A DNA stretch of 64,000 bases, taken from Devosia oryzisoli (GTDB lineage: Bacteria > Pseudomonadota > Alphaproteobacteria > Rhizobiales > Devosiaceae). Within the stretch, counting starts at the first letter, position 1; each line of letters starts with the position of its first letter. The notes below the pieces were generated by a model. The model searched no databases. It was not told where the DNA came from and saw nothing but the letters and a program-made list of their open reading frames with translations. The position numbers and the translations under genes are program-made. This document shows positions 45,160-54,380 of this stretch, piece after piece. The stretch lies in NCBI RefSeq assembly GCF_014837245.1, contig NZ_JACYFU010000003.1:372001-436000 (forward strand). The letters are read 5' to 3'.

Positions 45160-45711
45160 TTATTCGCTCTTGGCTTCGCCTTCAGAAGCAGCGGTCTCCT
45201 CGGCCGCCTTGGCGGCAGCCGCCGCCTCAGCGTCCTTTGCAGCCTGTTCGGCGGCGAAGGCCTCGGCGGCAGCGATTTTCTCAGCTTCACGGGCATCGCG
45301 GGCTGCCTGGGCGGCCTCGCGCTCGCCGGCTTCGATCTTGCGGGTGCGAGCGTTGGTCGATTCGAAAATGCGGGCCGACTTACCGCGACGATCGCGCAGA
45401 TAGTACAGCTTGGCGCGACGCACCTTGCCGCGCTTGATCACCTCGACCGAGGCAATGTTGGGCGAGTAGATGGGGAACACGCGTTCCACGCCTTCACCAT
45501 ACGAAATCTTGCGAACGGTGAAGCTTTCCATGATACCGCCGCCGGAGCGGGCGATCACGACGCCTTCATAGGCCTGGAGACGTTCCTTGTCGCCTTCGCG
45601 GATCTTGACCCACACCTTGACGGTGTCGCCGTGGGTGAAATCGGGAAGTTCGCGCTTGGCGGAGAGTTCAGCAACCTGCTCGGCTTCGAGCTGCTGGATG
45701 ATGTTGGTCAT
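45160..45711 (-). CDS. rplS: Ribosomal protein L19 with long C-terminal tail
   Basis: Residues 1 to about 118 are a normal bL19 ([55 protein letters not shown]). They are followed by about 65 residues rich in Ala and Glu ([20 protein letters not shown] ... EGEAKSE), likely a charged helix. bL19 sits at the 30S-50S interface. Extended tails occur in some Alphaproteobacteria, but this one is long (183 versus about 115-120 residues). ATG 45711 matches the family start MTNIIQQLE. Confidence 0.97.
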   Translation of the reverse strand: MTNIIQQLEAEQVAELSAKRELPDFTHGDTVKVWVKIREGDKERLQAYEGVVIARSGGGIMESFTVRKISYGEGVERVFPIYSPNIASVEVIKRGKVRRAKLYYLRDRRGKSARIFESTNARTRKIEAGEREAAQAARDAREAEKIAAAEAFAAEQAAKDAEAAAAAKAAEETAASEGEAKSE

Positions 45712-45852
45712 GGTCGATCCGTTCTGATCTTTTCGCAGGAGCGATTTTTGCGGCCAGTGGCCCATCGCCCGGTCTTGGTTGGTAACGGAAGGCAGTCTTC
45801 TTGGTCTTCTTGTACGACGGTCCGAAACGCCTGTCGCACGAATGGGCGGCTC

Positions 45853-46569
45853 TTAAGGGAATTTCGTCCTGGAGTCCAGTGGTCTGGCCTCGTTCAGCAA
45901 ATCCGGCCGCCGCTGCTGCGTCAGCTGCAGCGATTGATCATGCCGCCACCGGGCGATCTTGCCATGATCCCCCGACACCAGAACCGGCGGAATCTCGCGA
46001 CCTTCGAAGACCTGCGGCCGCGTGTATTGCGGGTATTCGAGCAGCCCGTTCTCGAAGCTTTCCTCGTCGCTGCTGTCGAGGGCGCCCAAGACGCCGGGTA
46101 AGAGGCGGACGACGGCTTCCAAGAGGACCATTGCCGCCACTTCGCCGCCCGCCAAAACATAGTCTCCGATCGAGATTTCCTCGAGTTGCCGCGCCTCTAT
46201 CACCCGTTGGTCCACGCCTTCGAAGCGTCCGCAGACGATCACTGCCCCCGGGCCCTGAGCAAGCTCGCGGGCCCGGGCCTGGGTCAGGGGACGTCCTCGA
46301 GGTGACATGAGGATGCGTGGTCGCGTGTCGCCCTCAGGGGAGACTTTATCGATGGCACGCGCCAGTATATCCGGCTTGAGCACCATGCCCGCACCGCCCC
46401 CGGACGGTGTGTCATCGACCGTTCGATGCCGGTCGGTAGCGAATTCCCGCAGTTGCGTCGCCTGAAGGCGCCACAGCCCGTCTGCCATGCCCCGCCCGAG
46501 CACCGAGGCGCCCAAGGGGCCTGGAAACAACTCGGGAAAGAGCGTGATGATGTCTGCCGAAAAGATCAA
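45853..46569 (-). CDS. trmD: tRNA (guanine37-N1)-methyltransferase
   Basis: This 238-residue SPOUT-fold enzyme makes m1G37, which prevents frameshifts. Markers are [34 protein letters not shown], the knot residues [16 protein letters not shown] and [15 protein letters not shown], and [10 protein letters not shown]. The start is TTG 46569, overlapping the rimM stop by 4 bp (TTGA). rplS follows after 141 bp. Confidence 0.96.
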   Translation of the reverse strand: MIFSADIITLFPELFPGPLGASVLGRGMADGLWRLQATQLREFATDRHRTVDDTPSGGGAGMVLKPDILARAIDKVSPEGDTRPRILMSPRGRPLTQARARELAQGPGAVIVCGRFEGVDQRVIEARQLEEISIGDYVLAGGEVAAMVLLEAVVRLLPGVLGALDSSDEESFENGLLEYPQYTRPQVFEGREIPPVLVSGDHGKIARWRHDQSLQLTQQRRPDLLNEARPLDSRTKFP

Positions 46570-47102
46570 TCCGGCTCTTCCTCTCCCGGCTCGGCGTCGA
46601 GCGGTGGTGCGATGGTAAGGTAGCCGTCACTGACCCGAACCTCAGGTACCACCGCCTTGGTGAAGGGGTAAAGAAACGTGTCGCCTGAACGCGGGTCCCG
46701 GATTTCCAGCAGATCACCGGCCCCGTAGTTGGGAAGCGCAACCACTTCGCCGATACTGACGCCCGTCTCGAGCCGGGCATCGAGGCCGATGAGATCGGCG
46801 TGGTAGAAGTCGTCCTCATCGTCGTGGGCCGGCAGGCGGTTCCTGTCAATGAACAGGGACACTCCGTTGAGTTTTTCGGCTGCAGTGCGATCCGCGACAC
46901 CCTTGAGGCGGGCGACTAACACCGTCTTGTTGAGGCGGGCAGACTCGATGACGATGCTCAAGCCCGGCCGGTCCGTCTCGAGAGGGCCATAACTGGCGAT
47001 CGCTTCAGGATCGGCGGTGTGCGACGTGATCCGCACTTCGCCCTTGATCCCGTGTGCGGCTCCGATAATACCCAAGAGAATACGGGTGTTTGGCGTTGTC
47101 AT
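46566..47102 (-). CDS. rimM: Ribosome maturation factor RimM
   Basis: This 178-residue 30S assembly factor has the N-terminal RimM domain ([21 protein letters not shown]) and a C-terminal PRC-barrel ([12 protein letters not shown] ... [23 protein letters not shown]). It leads a rimM-trmD-rplS unit; the rpsP and ffh genes often found upstream in other bacteria are absent here, replaced by a DUF4893 gene. Confidence 0.95.
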   Translation of the reverse strand: MTTPNTRILLGIIGAAHGIKGEVRITSHTADPEAIASYGPLETDRPGLSIVIESARLNKTVLVARLKGVADRTAAEKLNGVSLFIDRNRLPAHDDEDDFYHADLIGLDARLETGVSIGEVVALPNYGAGDLLEIRDPRSGDTFLYPFTKAVVPEVRVSDGYLTIAPPLDAEPGEEEPD

Positions 47103-47162
47103 CTGTTCGGTCTCCTGCGCATCCCTTAGCAGTCTCGCTGGAAGAGGGAAATGGCCTAGAGA

Positions 47163-47759
47163 TCAATGGTTTGCCTCGATCTCGATGACGTCCATGGTAG
47201 ATTCGAAGCGGGGCTGTGGCAGGTCAAGACGATATCGCGGCACGTCGCCAGATATCCTGTGCAGGCACCCCACCTGATTTCGCTCTTCATCGGCGCCGTA
47301 CCGTCCGGGTTGTTCATCGCCATAGTGCAAAGAGCCAACATAGGTCAGTCCGTCTCCGCCGGGGGTGAGGGCCCCGCTGAAGCGCTGTGAGCCGGTAAGC
47401 TTTTCGATTGTTCTGCCACCGTCCGAGATACGGCACTGGAAAAAGCCATACACTGTCAGTGGCAGGAGCCCGCCCAGCTTCAGAGTGCGGCAACGATAGG
47501 TACCTTCGGAAATAGCGTCGGTGGTCTCCACCCCGGAAGCAAAGAGACGGGCTAGGATTGCCCTGTCGTCGGGACTGGTGGAGAGGAGCGCTTCGCCCAA
47601 GGCACGAGCCGTTGTGCTCGCTGACTGCTCAAGCCTATCCCGGTCGCTATCGCTGATGGAGACGCTTTTCGGCACGAAACATCCAGCGGCCAAGGCCTGA
47701 AGAGGCATGGCCATCATGCCCGCCAGAGCCAGGGTGCAGATACGCAGGGTAGGCGGCAT
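47163..47759 (-). CDS. DUF4893-domain secreted protein
   Basis: This 198-residue protein has a signal peptide (MPPTLRICTLALAGMMAMPLQALAAG, cleavage near AL-AA) and a mature part with GTYRCRTLKLGGLLPLTVYGFFQCRI, KLTGSQRFSGALTP, YVGSLHYGDEQPGRYG and FESTMDVIEI. These blocks define DUF4893, a periplasmic family of unknown function in Hyphomicrobiales. ATG 47759 follows AAAGGA. It lies 60 bp upstream of rimM on the same strand and is divergent from the next gene. Confidence 0.88.
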   Translation of the reverse strand: MPPTLRICTLALAGMMAMPLQALAAGCFVPKSVSISDSDRDRLEQSASTTARALGEALLSTSPDDRAILARLFASGVETTDAISEGTYRCRTLKLGGLLPLTVYGFFQCRISDGGRTIEKLTGSQRFSGALTPGGDGLTYVGSLHYGDEQPGRYGADEERNQVGCLHRISGDVPRYRLDLPQPRFESTMDVIEIEANH

Positions 47760-47845
47760 GGGACGTCCTTTCGTTTGTCCTAGGTCAAGGAACCAGGAGG
47801 GCAATGGGTGCTTTCCTGTCGATAGCCAACAATGGAGGCGTTTGG

Positions 47846-48226
47846 ATGTCGCAGATTCTTACCGACCATCAAGCCATACGGGAATGGGCGACCGCGCGTG
47901 CCGGCAACCCCATGCTGATGGAAGTACCCGATGGGACGCACGAGCGCACATTGCTTCAACTGACCTTCGGCCAGCATGCCATCAATGCTGAGGGGAATGA
48001 AGGTCCGGACCGGATCGGTGGCTTTCGCCTGGTGAGTTGGGATGAGTGGTTCGCCGCACTGGAACAAAACAATCTGGCTCTGCGTGTCTCCGATGACCCT
48101 TCCGGCGGCAATGAAGCAGAATTCGAGTTCGTCGCGCGCGATGGCGAGGGTGAGACCACGGATGCAGCGAAAAAACCCGCCAGCATCGTAACCGAAGGTC
48201 CGAAGGCGGAGAACAGGGGCGGCTAG
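47846..48226 (+). CDS. Small conserved protein of unknown function
   Basis: This 126-residue protein starts MSQILTDHQAIREWATARAGNPMLMEVPDGTHERTLLQLTFGQHA and includes SWDEWFAALEQNNLALRVSDDP. I know the pattern 'IREWA.AR.G.P..ME.PDGT' followed by 'W.EWF..LE...LAL' from short cytoplasmic proteins in Proteobacteria that some databases mislabel as glucan-branching enzymes; no function is established. The C-terminal 35 residues are acidic and low-complexity. ATG 47846 is chosen because GGAGG lies seven bases upstream. It overlaps the stop of the convergent metallopeptidase by 4 bp. Confidence 0.8.
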   Translation: MSQILTDHQAIREWATARAGNPMLMEVPDGTHERTLLQLTFGQHAINAEGNEGPDRIGGFRLVSWDEWFAALEQNNLALRVSDDPSGGNEAEFEFVARDGEGETTDAAKKPASIVTEGPKAENRGG

Positions 48227-48657
48227 GAAGGCCCGGCGTCGGCAGCCGCCTCTATGGCTTCCATGTCTTCGTCGGAAAAGCCGAAGTGGTGGCCGAGTTC
48301 ATGCACCAGCACATGGGTGACAATCTCGCCCAGCGTGTTGTCGTCGTGCTCGGCCCAATAGTCGAGGATGGCACGGCGATAGAGAAATACCGTGTTGGGT
48401 AATTGACCGGTCTGTGCCACCGCTCCGTCTTCCGTCAGGCCAATGCCGGTAAAGAGCCCCATCAGCTCGAAGGGGCTTTCCATACCGAAATGGTCGAGGA
48501 TGTCATCGTCGGCGAACTCCGCGATAGAGCACGTGACGTCTCCCGCGAGCGACTTGAATGGCTCGGGCAGATCGGCCAGCGCGCGGCTGGCCAAAGCCTC
48601 TATGTCATCCAGGGTCGGCGCGTAGGCGCCGGCCCAGTCTTCCCCGCTCAGTGCCAC
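48223..48657 (-). CDS. Zincin-like metallopeptidase (DUF1025 family)
   Basis: This 144-residue protein carries [20 protein letters not shown] with an HExxH zinc motif near residue 118, plus [19 protein letters not shown]. It matches the short cytoplasmic metallopeptidase family DUF1025, whose substrate is unknown. The start is GTG 48657 ([20 protein letters not shown]), overlapping the end of leuC by 10 bp; longer frames would only re-read leuC. Confidence 0.88.
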   Translation of the reverse strand: MALSGEDWAGAYAPTLDDIEALASRALADLPEPFKSLAGDVTCSIAEFADDDILDHFGMESPFELMGLFTGIGLTEDGAVAQTGQLPNTVFLYRRAILDYWAEHDDNTLGEIVTHVLVHELGHHFGFSDEDMEAIEAAADAGPS

Positions 48658-50051
48658 TCTCGAATGTCGACGAAGTGGCCGGCGATCGCCGCGGCCGCCG
48701 CCATGGTGGGCGACACCAGATGGGTACGACCCTTGAAGCCTTGGCGGCCCTCGAAGTTGCGGTTCGAGGTAGACGCACACCGCTCTCCGGGCGCGAGCTT
48801 GTCGGGGTTCATGGCCAGGCACATGGAGCAACCCGGCTCCCGCCATTCAAAGCCCGCATTGGTGAAGATGACATCGAGACCCTCGGCCTCCGCTTGAGCT
48901 TTCACGAGTCCCGAGCCGGGCACCACCATGGCGCTGACATGGTCGGCAACCTTGCGGCCGCCGATGACGGACGCAGCGGCACGCAGATCCTCGATCCGGC
49001 CATTGGTGCACGAGCCGATAAACACCCGATCCAGCTTGATGTCGGTGATCGGCGTCCCTGGCTTGAGCCCCATGTAGTCAAGGGCCCGCCACTTCGAAGC
49101 GCGCTTGGTTTCATCGGCGATTTCATCCGGGTTCGGCACTGTTCCGGTAACCGAAATCACGTCCTCGGGCGACGAGCCCCAGGAGACGATAGGCGGCAGA
49201 TTGGCCGCATCAAGCACCACAACCTTATCGAAGTGGGCGCCGTCATCCGAGTAGAGCGCCTTCCAGTAGTCAAGCGCCATGTCCCAAGCAGCCCCGGTGG
49301 GCGCGCGGGGGCGGTCCTTGACATAGGCGAAAGTTTTTTCGTCAGGCGCGATCAAGCCGGCGCGGGCGCCACCCTCGATTGTCATGTTGCAGACCGTCAT
49401 GCGGCCTTCCATGGACAGCGAGCGGATAGCTTCACCGGCAAATTCGACGACGTGGCCGGTGCCGCCCGCGGTGCCGATTTCTCCGATGATGGCAAGAATG
49501 ATGTCCTTGGCCGTAACGCCCGCCGGCAGTTGGCCGTCGACACGCACCAGCATGTTCTTGGCCTTCTGCTGGATCAGCGTCTGAGTAGCCAGCACATGCT
49601 CCACCTCGGAGGTCCCGATGCCATGAGCAAGAGCACCGAATGCGCCGTGGGTGGAAGTATGGCTATCGCCGCACACAATGGTCATGCCCGGCAAGGTAAA
49701 TCCCTGCTCGGGCCCTACGATGTGCACAATCCCCTGCCGCTGGTCGAACGGGTCATAGTACTCGATGCCGAAATCCCGCGTGTTCTCGGCCAGGGCGGCG
49801 ATCTGCACAGCGCTTTCCGGGTCGGGATTAGGCAGTGAGCGGTCGGTCGTTGGAACGTTGTGATCGACCACGGCCAGCGTACGCTCCGGGTGGCGGACCT
49901 TGCGACCGCTCAGGCGGAGACCTTCGAACGCCTGCGGGCTTGTCACCTCATGCACGAGATGCCGATCGATATACAGCAAGCTCGTACCGTCATCGTTGTT
50001 CTGGACCAGATGGTCGTCCCAGATCTTGTCGTAGAGCGTGCGCGCGGCCAT
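48648..50051 (-). CDS. leuC: 3-isopropylmalate dehydratase large subunit
   Basis: This 467-residue [4Fe-4S] enzyme, with LeuD, isomerises 2- to 3-isopropylmalate in leucine synthesis. The cluster cysteines are in [14 protein letters not shown] and [30 protein letters not shown] is the other aconitase-family motif. The length is normal. The metallopeptidase gene overlaps its end. leuD and leuB are not in the window. It is divergent from the flippase gene across 136 bp. Confidence 0.98.
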   Translation of the reverse strand: MAARTLYDKIWDDHLVQNNDDGTSLLYIDRHLVHEVTSPQAFEGLRLSGRKVRHPERTLAVVDHNVPTTDRSLPNPDPESAVQIAALAENTRDFGIEYYDPFDQRQGIVHIVGPEQGFTLPGMTIVCGDSHTSTHGAFGALAHGIGTSEVEHVLATQTLIQQKAKNMLVRVDGQLPAGVTAKDIILAIIGEIGTAGGTGHVVEFAGEAIRSLSMEGRMTVCNMTIEGGARAGLIAPDEKTFAYVKDRPRAPTGAAWDMALDYWKALYSDDGAHFDKVVVLDAANLPPIVSWGSSPEDVISVTGTVPNPDEIADETKRASKWRALDYMGLKPGTPITDIKLDRVFIGSCTNGRIEDLRAAASVIGGRKVADHVSAMVVPGSGLVKAQAEAEGLDVIFTNAGFEWREPGCSMCLAMNPDKLAPGERCASTSNRNFEGRQGFKGRTHLVSPTMAAAAAIAGHFVDIREWH

Positions 50052-50187
50052 GGCGGTTCCCCGGGCAGGAATGAAGAGTGGAGTGGTTCTAAGCCCAAGG
50101 CAGGGTAAGGGTCAAGCACAACCGTACTCACTGGTACGGCTAGAACGTGCGGGTGAAGATTAAGCGAAATCTAAGGGCTGTCGACGT

Positions 50188-51555
50188 ATGAGGGGGTACC
50201 GCTCTACGCGGTTCATCTTCGTCCCGGAGCATCGCTTGGACTTGTTCTTGCGGCTTGTTATGCCCGTTTTCGGCCTCATGGGCGCGCGCCTCGCGGGTGC
50301 CGGTTTTGGCTTTCTCAGCCAATTGCTGATCGCGCGTGCCTTCGCACCGGAACAAGCGGGTATCGCCTTTCTGGCGCTGAGCGTCACCACGTTTCTCAGC
50401 CTGGTTCTCACCGGGGGTTACCACGCCATCGGCCTTACCTATCTGGCGCGTTACCAAGCCTTTGGCCGACAACGGCTCGTCCGGTCTTTTCTGGAGGCAG
50501 CGCGCCGCGACATGCTGCTGCTGGCGCTGATGGCACTCGGGCTTGCCGGGCTGTTGTGGCTTTTGCCGGCGGACCGAAGTGTGGTGGCGGCGGCGTTCTG
50601 GGGCACGCTTGCGGCGATACCGCTTGCCGCAATCCGCCTCAACAACAGCGCGGCCAATGCACAGAAGCGGTTCGCGCTGTCCTACGCACCCGATTTCGTC
50701 TTCCGACCGGTACTGCTTCTGCTTGTCGTTCTGTCGCTCGTGGGCCTTGGCGCCACCCAAAGCGTACTGTCGCTGCTCGTCTCTCTTCCCCTGATTGCGC
50801 TCGCCGTCGCGGCGGGACAGTCCTTGCTGCTCGGGCCCGACGACGCGCTCCGGATGGGGGATGGCGGAAACGGCAAGGCTCTTGCACCATTCTTTCGCGG
50901 ACGTGCCGCCGCCATGCTCGCCGTTACCCTGGCCGGCGGCGCCACGGCGGATCTTGTGGTCATGATCGGGGGCCTCTTTCTGCCGGTAGAGGAGGTGGCG
51001 GTACTGGGCGTCGCTATCCGCGTCGCTACCTTGGCCGGCTTCTTCGCCATGGCCTCGCAGCAATTCGTCTTGCGTGACCTCGTCAGTGCGCGGGCCAGCG
51101 GCAGCCCGGCCGCACTCGAAACCGTCCTGCATCGCACCAATGTCACAAGCCTTCTCACGATTGGCGCCGTCTTGCTGGGTCTTGCCGTACTCGGCCCCAC
51201 GATATTGGCTGTCTTCGGCCCACACTACGCTGCCGCGTATTGGCCGCTCCTCGTCTTTCTTCTGGGCCAGGCAGTGCGGGTGATGGGGGGGATGAACGCG
51301 CAAATCCTTGCCCTTGGCGGGCACCAGACGCGCAGCGCTGCGCTTTGCCTGGCAGTTGTCGCCAGCCTGGTCGTGCTGGCAGCGTTGCTGGCGCCGATCT
51401 GGGGTGTCATGGGCTTGGCCGTGGCGACATTGCTGGCGGAGAGTGTCTGGGCGGTGGGCCTTGCCCTGATGACGCAGGCGCTCGAAGGGCGGCGCGCTGA
51501 CCTTTTCGCGCCACGGACCCAGCTCCCAGCGACGACCGGCGGAGGTCCGGCATGA
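50188..51555 (+). CDS. Wzx-like polysaccharide flippase
   Basis: This 455-residue membrane protein has about 12-14 hydrophobic segments in the MATE/MOP layout (start LVMPVFGLMGARLAGAGFGFLSQLLIARAF, repeated AVTLAGGATADLVVMIGGLFLP-type segments). It lacks transport-ATPase motifs and resembles O-antigen/polysaccharide flippases, which move lipid-linked sugars across the inner membrane. No glycosyltransferase genes lie beside it. Its stop overlaps the ATG of the ATP-grasp gene by 4 bp. Codon use looks like that of the neighbours. Confidence 0.85.
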   Translation: MRGYRSTRFIFVPEHRLDLFLRLVMPVFGLMGARLAGAGFGFLSQLLIARAFAPEQAGIAFLALSVTTFLSLVLTGGYHAIGLTYLARYQAFGRQRLVRSFLEAARRDMLLLALMALGLAGLLWLLPADRSVVAAAFWGTLAAIPLAAIRLNNSAANAQKRFALSYAPDFVFRPVLLLLVVLSLVGLGATQSVLSLLVSLPLIALAVAAGQSLLLGPDDALRMGDGGNGKALAPFFRGRAAAMLAVTLAGGATADLVVMIGGLFLPVEEVAVLGVAIRVATLAGFFAMASQQFVLRDLVSARASGSPAALETVLHRTNVTSLLTIGAVLLGLAVLGPTILAVFGPHYAAAYWPLLVFLLGQAVRVMGGMNAQILALGGHQTRSAALCLAVVASLVVLAALLAPIWGVMGLAVATLLAESVWAVGLALMTQALEGRRADLFAPRTQLPATTGGGPA

Positions 51556-52718
51556 CAGCACATTCCGGCCGGGTTGGCGTTGTTCTCCTCGGAGGGGCTC
51601 ACGGAAGCCTTGCTGTCGCGCGCAGCCTCGGACGCCGCGGCGTGCCAGTGACCCTTTTTGCCTCGTCCCACTCGGTGGCAGGGTTCTCGCGCTACGTCGG
51701 GACGGTGGTGGAGTGGGTTGGCGCGGCTGAGCCGGCGCCGGTGGAGCGGCTGGTGGAGGAGAGCCGCCATCGGGATTACCACGGATGGCTGCTCCTGCCC
51801 GGGGACGATTTCGGCGTGCAATTGATTGCCGAGAACCACGAGCGGTTGGCGAGCCAATTCGCTCTTCCCGTGCTCGACTGGACAAGTCTTGCGCCTCTCA
51901 ACGACAAGAGCCGGCTTTCAAACCTTGCCGCAAGGGCCGGTCTCGACACGCCTCGGGTCTATCAACCCATGAGCAACCCAGCGGACCTTGATTACCCAGT
52001 GGTCATCAAGCCCAGTTTCACCAAGGGAACCAATGCACTGACTCGGGCGAAAGCCTGGCGATGCGACAACGCCAGCCTATTCAAGATCAAACAGGCAGAA
52101 GCGGCACGGCTGGTTGGTGCCAACGGGTTCGTGGTTCAGCAGCTCATCCCTGGCGATGGCGACGTGCAATATTCCTATGCCGCATACTGGCGCAATGGCC
52201 AGGAACAGGGGCACATGACGGCGCTGCGCCTGCGACAGTACCCGCTCGAATTCGGGGTCAGCCCGTTTGTCGTCCAGCGCGACCTGCCGCGCGCCGCCGA
52301 CGAGGCCCGCAAGCTTTTGGCGGCTGTCGGATATGATGGCCTTGTCGAAGTTGAGTTCAAGCTGGACCGGAGGGACGATCGGCTCAAGCTGATCGACGTC
52401 AACACGCGTGTCTGGGCCTGGATCGGGCTGGCTGACAGCTGCGGCCTCGACTTCATCGGGCAGTCCTATGCTGCGGCTACTGGCGAGCCGCTCGGGCCAC
52501 CGCGCGTGGGGCGGAAGAACAGGGTAGCGTGGCGCCGCCATGTTCCCGCGCTCCTGTCATTGGCGCAGAATGTGGGCCGGCACCAGAGACCTGGTCTGGC
52601 AGGCTGGCAGTCCGTATTGGCACCGGCTCTTGGAGGCGTTTTCGCGGCCGACGATCCCCTTCCGGGGCTCTGCGAACTGCCGCTCAAGATATGGGAGAGG
52701 CTACGCCCCTCCCGCTGA
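51552..52718 (+). CDS. ATP-grasp-family ligase coupled to the flippase
   Basis: This 388-residue protein has an N-terminal alpha/beta domain (VGVVLLGGAHGSLAVARSLGRRGVPVTLFASS) and an ATP-grasp fold: DYPVVIKPSFTKGTNAL with the ATP-binding lysine, FVVQQLIPGDGDVQYSYAAYW, and VEVEFKLDRRDDRLKLIDVNTRVWAW with the metal-binding Glu/Asn of the C-terminal subdomain. Such proteins join a carboxylate to an amine or thiol. The closest families I know are the carboxylate-amine ligases and D-aspartate-ligase-like proteins found with envelope or exopolysaccharide genes. The substrate is unknown. It overlaps the flippase stop and ends one base before the purH stop. Confidence 0.85.
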   Translation: MTAHSGRVGVVLLGGAHGSLAVARSLGRRGVPVTLFASSHSVAGFSRYVGTVVEWVGAAEPAPVERLVEESRHRDYHGWLLLPGDDFGVQLIAENHERLASQFALPVLDWTSLAPLNDKSRLSNLAARAGLDTPRVYQPMSNPADLDYPVVIKPSFTKGTNALTRAKAWRCDNASLFKIKQAEAARLVGANGFVVQQLIPGDGDVQYSYAAYWRNGQEQGHMTALRLRQYPLEFGVSPFVVQRDLPRAADEARKLLAAVGYDGLVEVEFKLDRRDDRLKLIDVNTRVWAWIGLADSCGLDFIGQSYAAATGEPLGPPRVGRKNRVAWRRHVPALLSLAQNVGRHQRPGLAGWQSVLAPALGGVFAADDPLPGLCELPLKIWERLRPSR

Positions 52719-54311
52719 TCAGTGGCGGAAGTGGCGCATGCCGGTCATAACCATGGCAATACCGGCGGCGTCCGCAGCGGCGATCACTTCGTCGTCGCGA
52801 ACCGAACCGCCCGGTTGTATGACTGCAGTGGCACCGGCCGCCACCAGAGCCTCGAGGCCATCGGCAAAGGGGAAGAAGGCGTCCGAGGCGGCCACCGAGC
52901 CTTGCGTCAACGCTCCCTCCACCCCCGAGGCGCGCGCCGCATCGATGGACTTGCGATGGCCGGTCAGAGCAGAATCCACCCGGCTCATCTGTCCTGCACC
53001 GATCCCGACGGTCGCTCCGTCCTTGACGTAGACGATGGCGTTCGACTTGACGTGCTTGGCCACCTTGGCAGCCAGCCGCATATCCGCCATCTCCTGCTCC
53101 GTTGGCTGCTTCTGCGTGACAACCCGGATGTCGCAATCGTCCACGTTGCGGTTGTCGCGCCCCTGCACCAGCAATCCGCCGGCGACTGACTTGACCGTGA
53201 GGCCCTCGGCCTTGGGATCGGCGACGCCGCCGGTCAGAAGCAGGCGCAGGTTCTTCTTGGCCGCGATGATGTCCTGGGCCGTCTTCGTTGCCGATGGGGC
53301 GACGATCACCTCGGTGAAGACCTTGACGATCTCGGTGGCGGTTTCCGCATCAATTTCCCGGTTGAGCGCAACAATGCCGCCGAAGGCGGAAACAGGATCG
53401 GTGCGCAGGGCATTGCGGTAGGCGTTGACCAGATCACGGGCGATGGCCACACCACAGGGATTGGCATGCTTGATGATGGCAACGGCTGCCGTCACATGAG
53501 GATCGAACTCGGAGACCAGCTCGAAGGCCGCGTCGGTGTCGTTGATGTTGTTGTAGGACAGCGTCTTGCCCTGCACCTGCTGTGTAGTGGCGATGCCGGG
53601 ACGATCCTCGCCCGTCGTGTAGAAGGCCGCCCACTGGTGCGGGTTTTCGCCGTAGCGCATGACCTCCCGAAGGGTTCCTGCAAAGCTGCGATACCCGATC
53701 TCGTCGAACTGCAACTCGCGAGCGAACCAAGCCGAAATGGCGCTGTCATACGCCGCGGTCCGGGCATAAGCCTTGGCTGCCAAACGCTGACGCAATGCAT
53801 AGGGGACGCCGCCTTGGCGGATCGCATCGAGGACCGCCGGATAGTCTGCCGGGTCCACGACCACCGTGACAAAAGCGTGGTTCTTGGCTGCGGAGCGCAC
53901 CATGGCGGGGCCACCGATATCGATGTTCTCGATGATCTCATCGTAGCTCGCACCCGACGCCACGGTTTTCTCGAACGGGTAGAGGTTCACCGCCACAAGA
54001 TCGATGGGACCGATGTCGTACGCGTCCATGGCGGCCTGATGGGCGGGATTGTCACGCACGGACAGGAGGCCTCCGTGCACCTTGGGGTGCAGGGTCTTGA
54101 CGCGCCCGTCCATCATCTCGGGAAAGCCGGTGAGGTCCGAGATTTCCCGCACCGGCAGTCCCGCGTTCGCTATCAGGCGCTGTGTGCCCCCGGTGGACAC
54201 AAGCTCGACGCCCCTCTCGGAGAGCCCACGGGCAAAGTCTTCCATGCCCGTCTTGTCAAAAACAGAAAGCAGCGCCCGCCGGACCTGTACCGTCTTGCCC
54301 ATCAATTGCAT
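52719..54311 (-). CDS. purH: Bifunctional AICAR transformylase / IMP cyclohydrolase
   Basis: This enzyme catalyses the last two steps of IMP synthesis. The IMP cyclohydrolase domain starts [20 protein letters not shown] with [11 protein letters not shown] and [18 protein letters not shown]; the AICAR transformylase domain has the lysine-histidine motif [12 protein letters not shown] and the closing [29 protein letters not shown]. With ATG 54311 the protein has 530 residues, the usual size. A TTG at 54362 would add 17 residues; neither start has a strong ribosome-binding site, so the start is uncertain. Confidence 0.95.
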   Translation of the reverse strand: MQLMGKTVQVRRALLSVFDKTGMEDFARGLSERGVELVSTGGTQRLIANAGLPVREISDLTGFPEMMDGRVKTLHPKVHGGLLSVRDNPAHQAAMDAYDIGPIDLVAVNLYPFEKTVASGASYDEIIENIDIGGPAMVRSAAKNHAFVTVVVDPADYPAVLDAIRQGGVPYALRQRLAAKAYARTAAYDSAISAWFARELQFDEIGYRSFAGTLREVMRYGENPHQWAAFYTTGEDRPGIATTQQVQGKTLSYNNINDTDAAFELVSEFDPHVTAAVAIIKHANPCGVAIARDLVNAYRNALRTDPVSAFGGIVALNREIDAETATEIVKVFTEVIVAPSATKTAQDIIAAKKNLRLLLTGGVADPKAEGLTVKSVAGGLLVQGRDNRNVDDCDIRVVTQKQPTEQEMADMRLAAKVAKHVKSNAIVYVKDGATVGIGAGQMSRVDSALTGHRKSIDAARASGVEGALTQGSVAASDAFFPFADGLEALVAAGATAVIQPGGSVRDDEVIAAADAAGIAMVMTGMRHFRH

Positions 54312-54380
54312 CTCGTGATTGACGTTGGAGGAATTGGCGCTCGCTAGCACGATGCGGCGCAAAGGCCAATCCCGACGGAC

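Noticed and set aside
50140..51885. 581-codon minus-strand frame across the flippase and ATP-grasp start
   Set aside because: The plus-strand products have clear membrane and ATP-grasp features; the minus frame is rich in Arg/Gln/Gly/Glu without domains.
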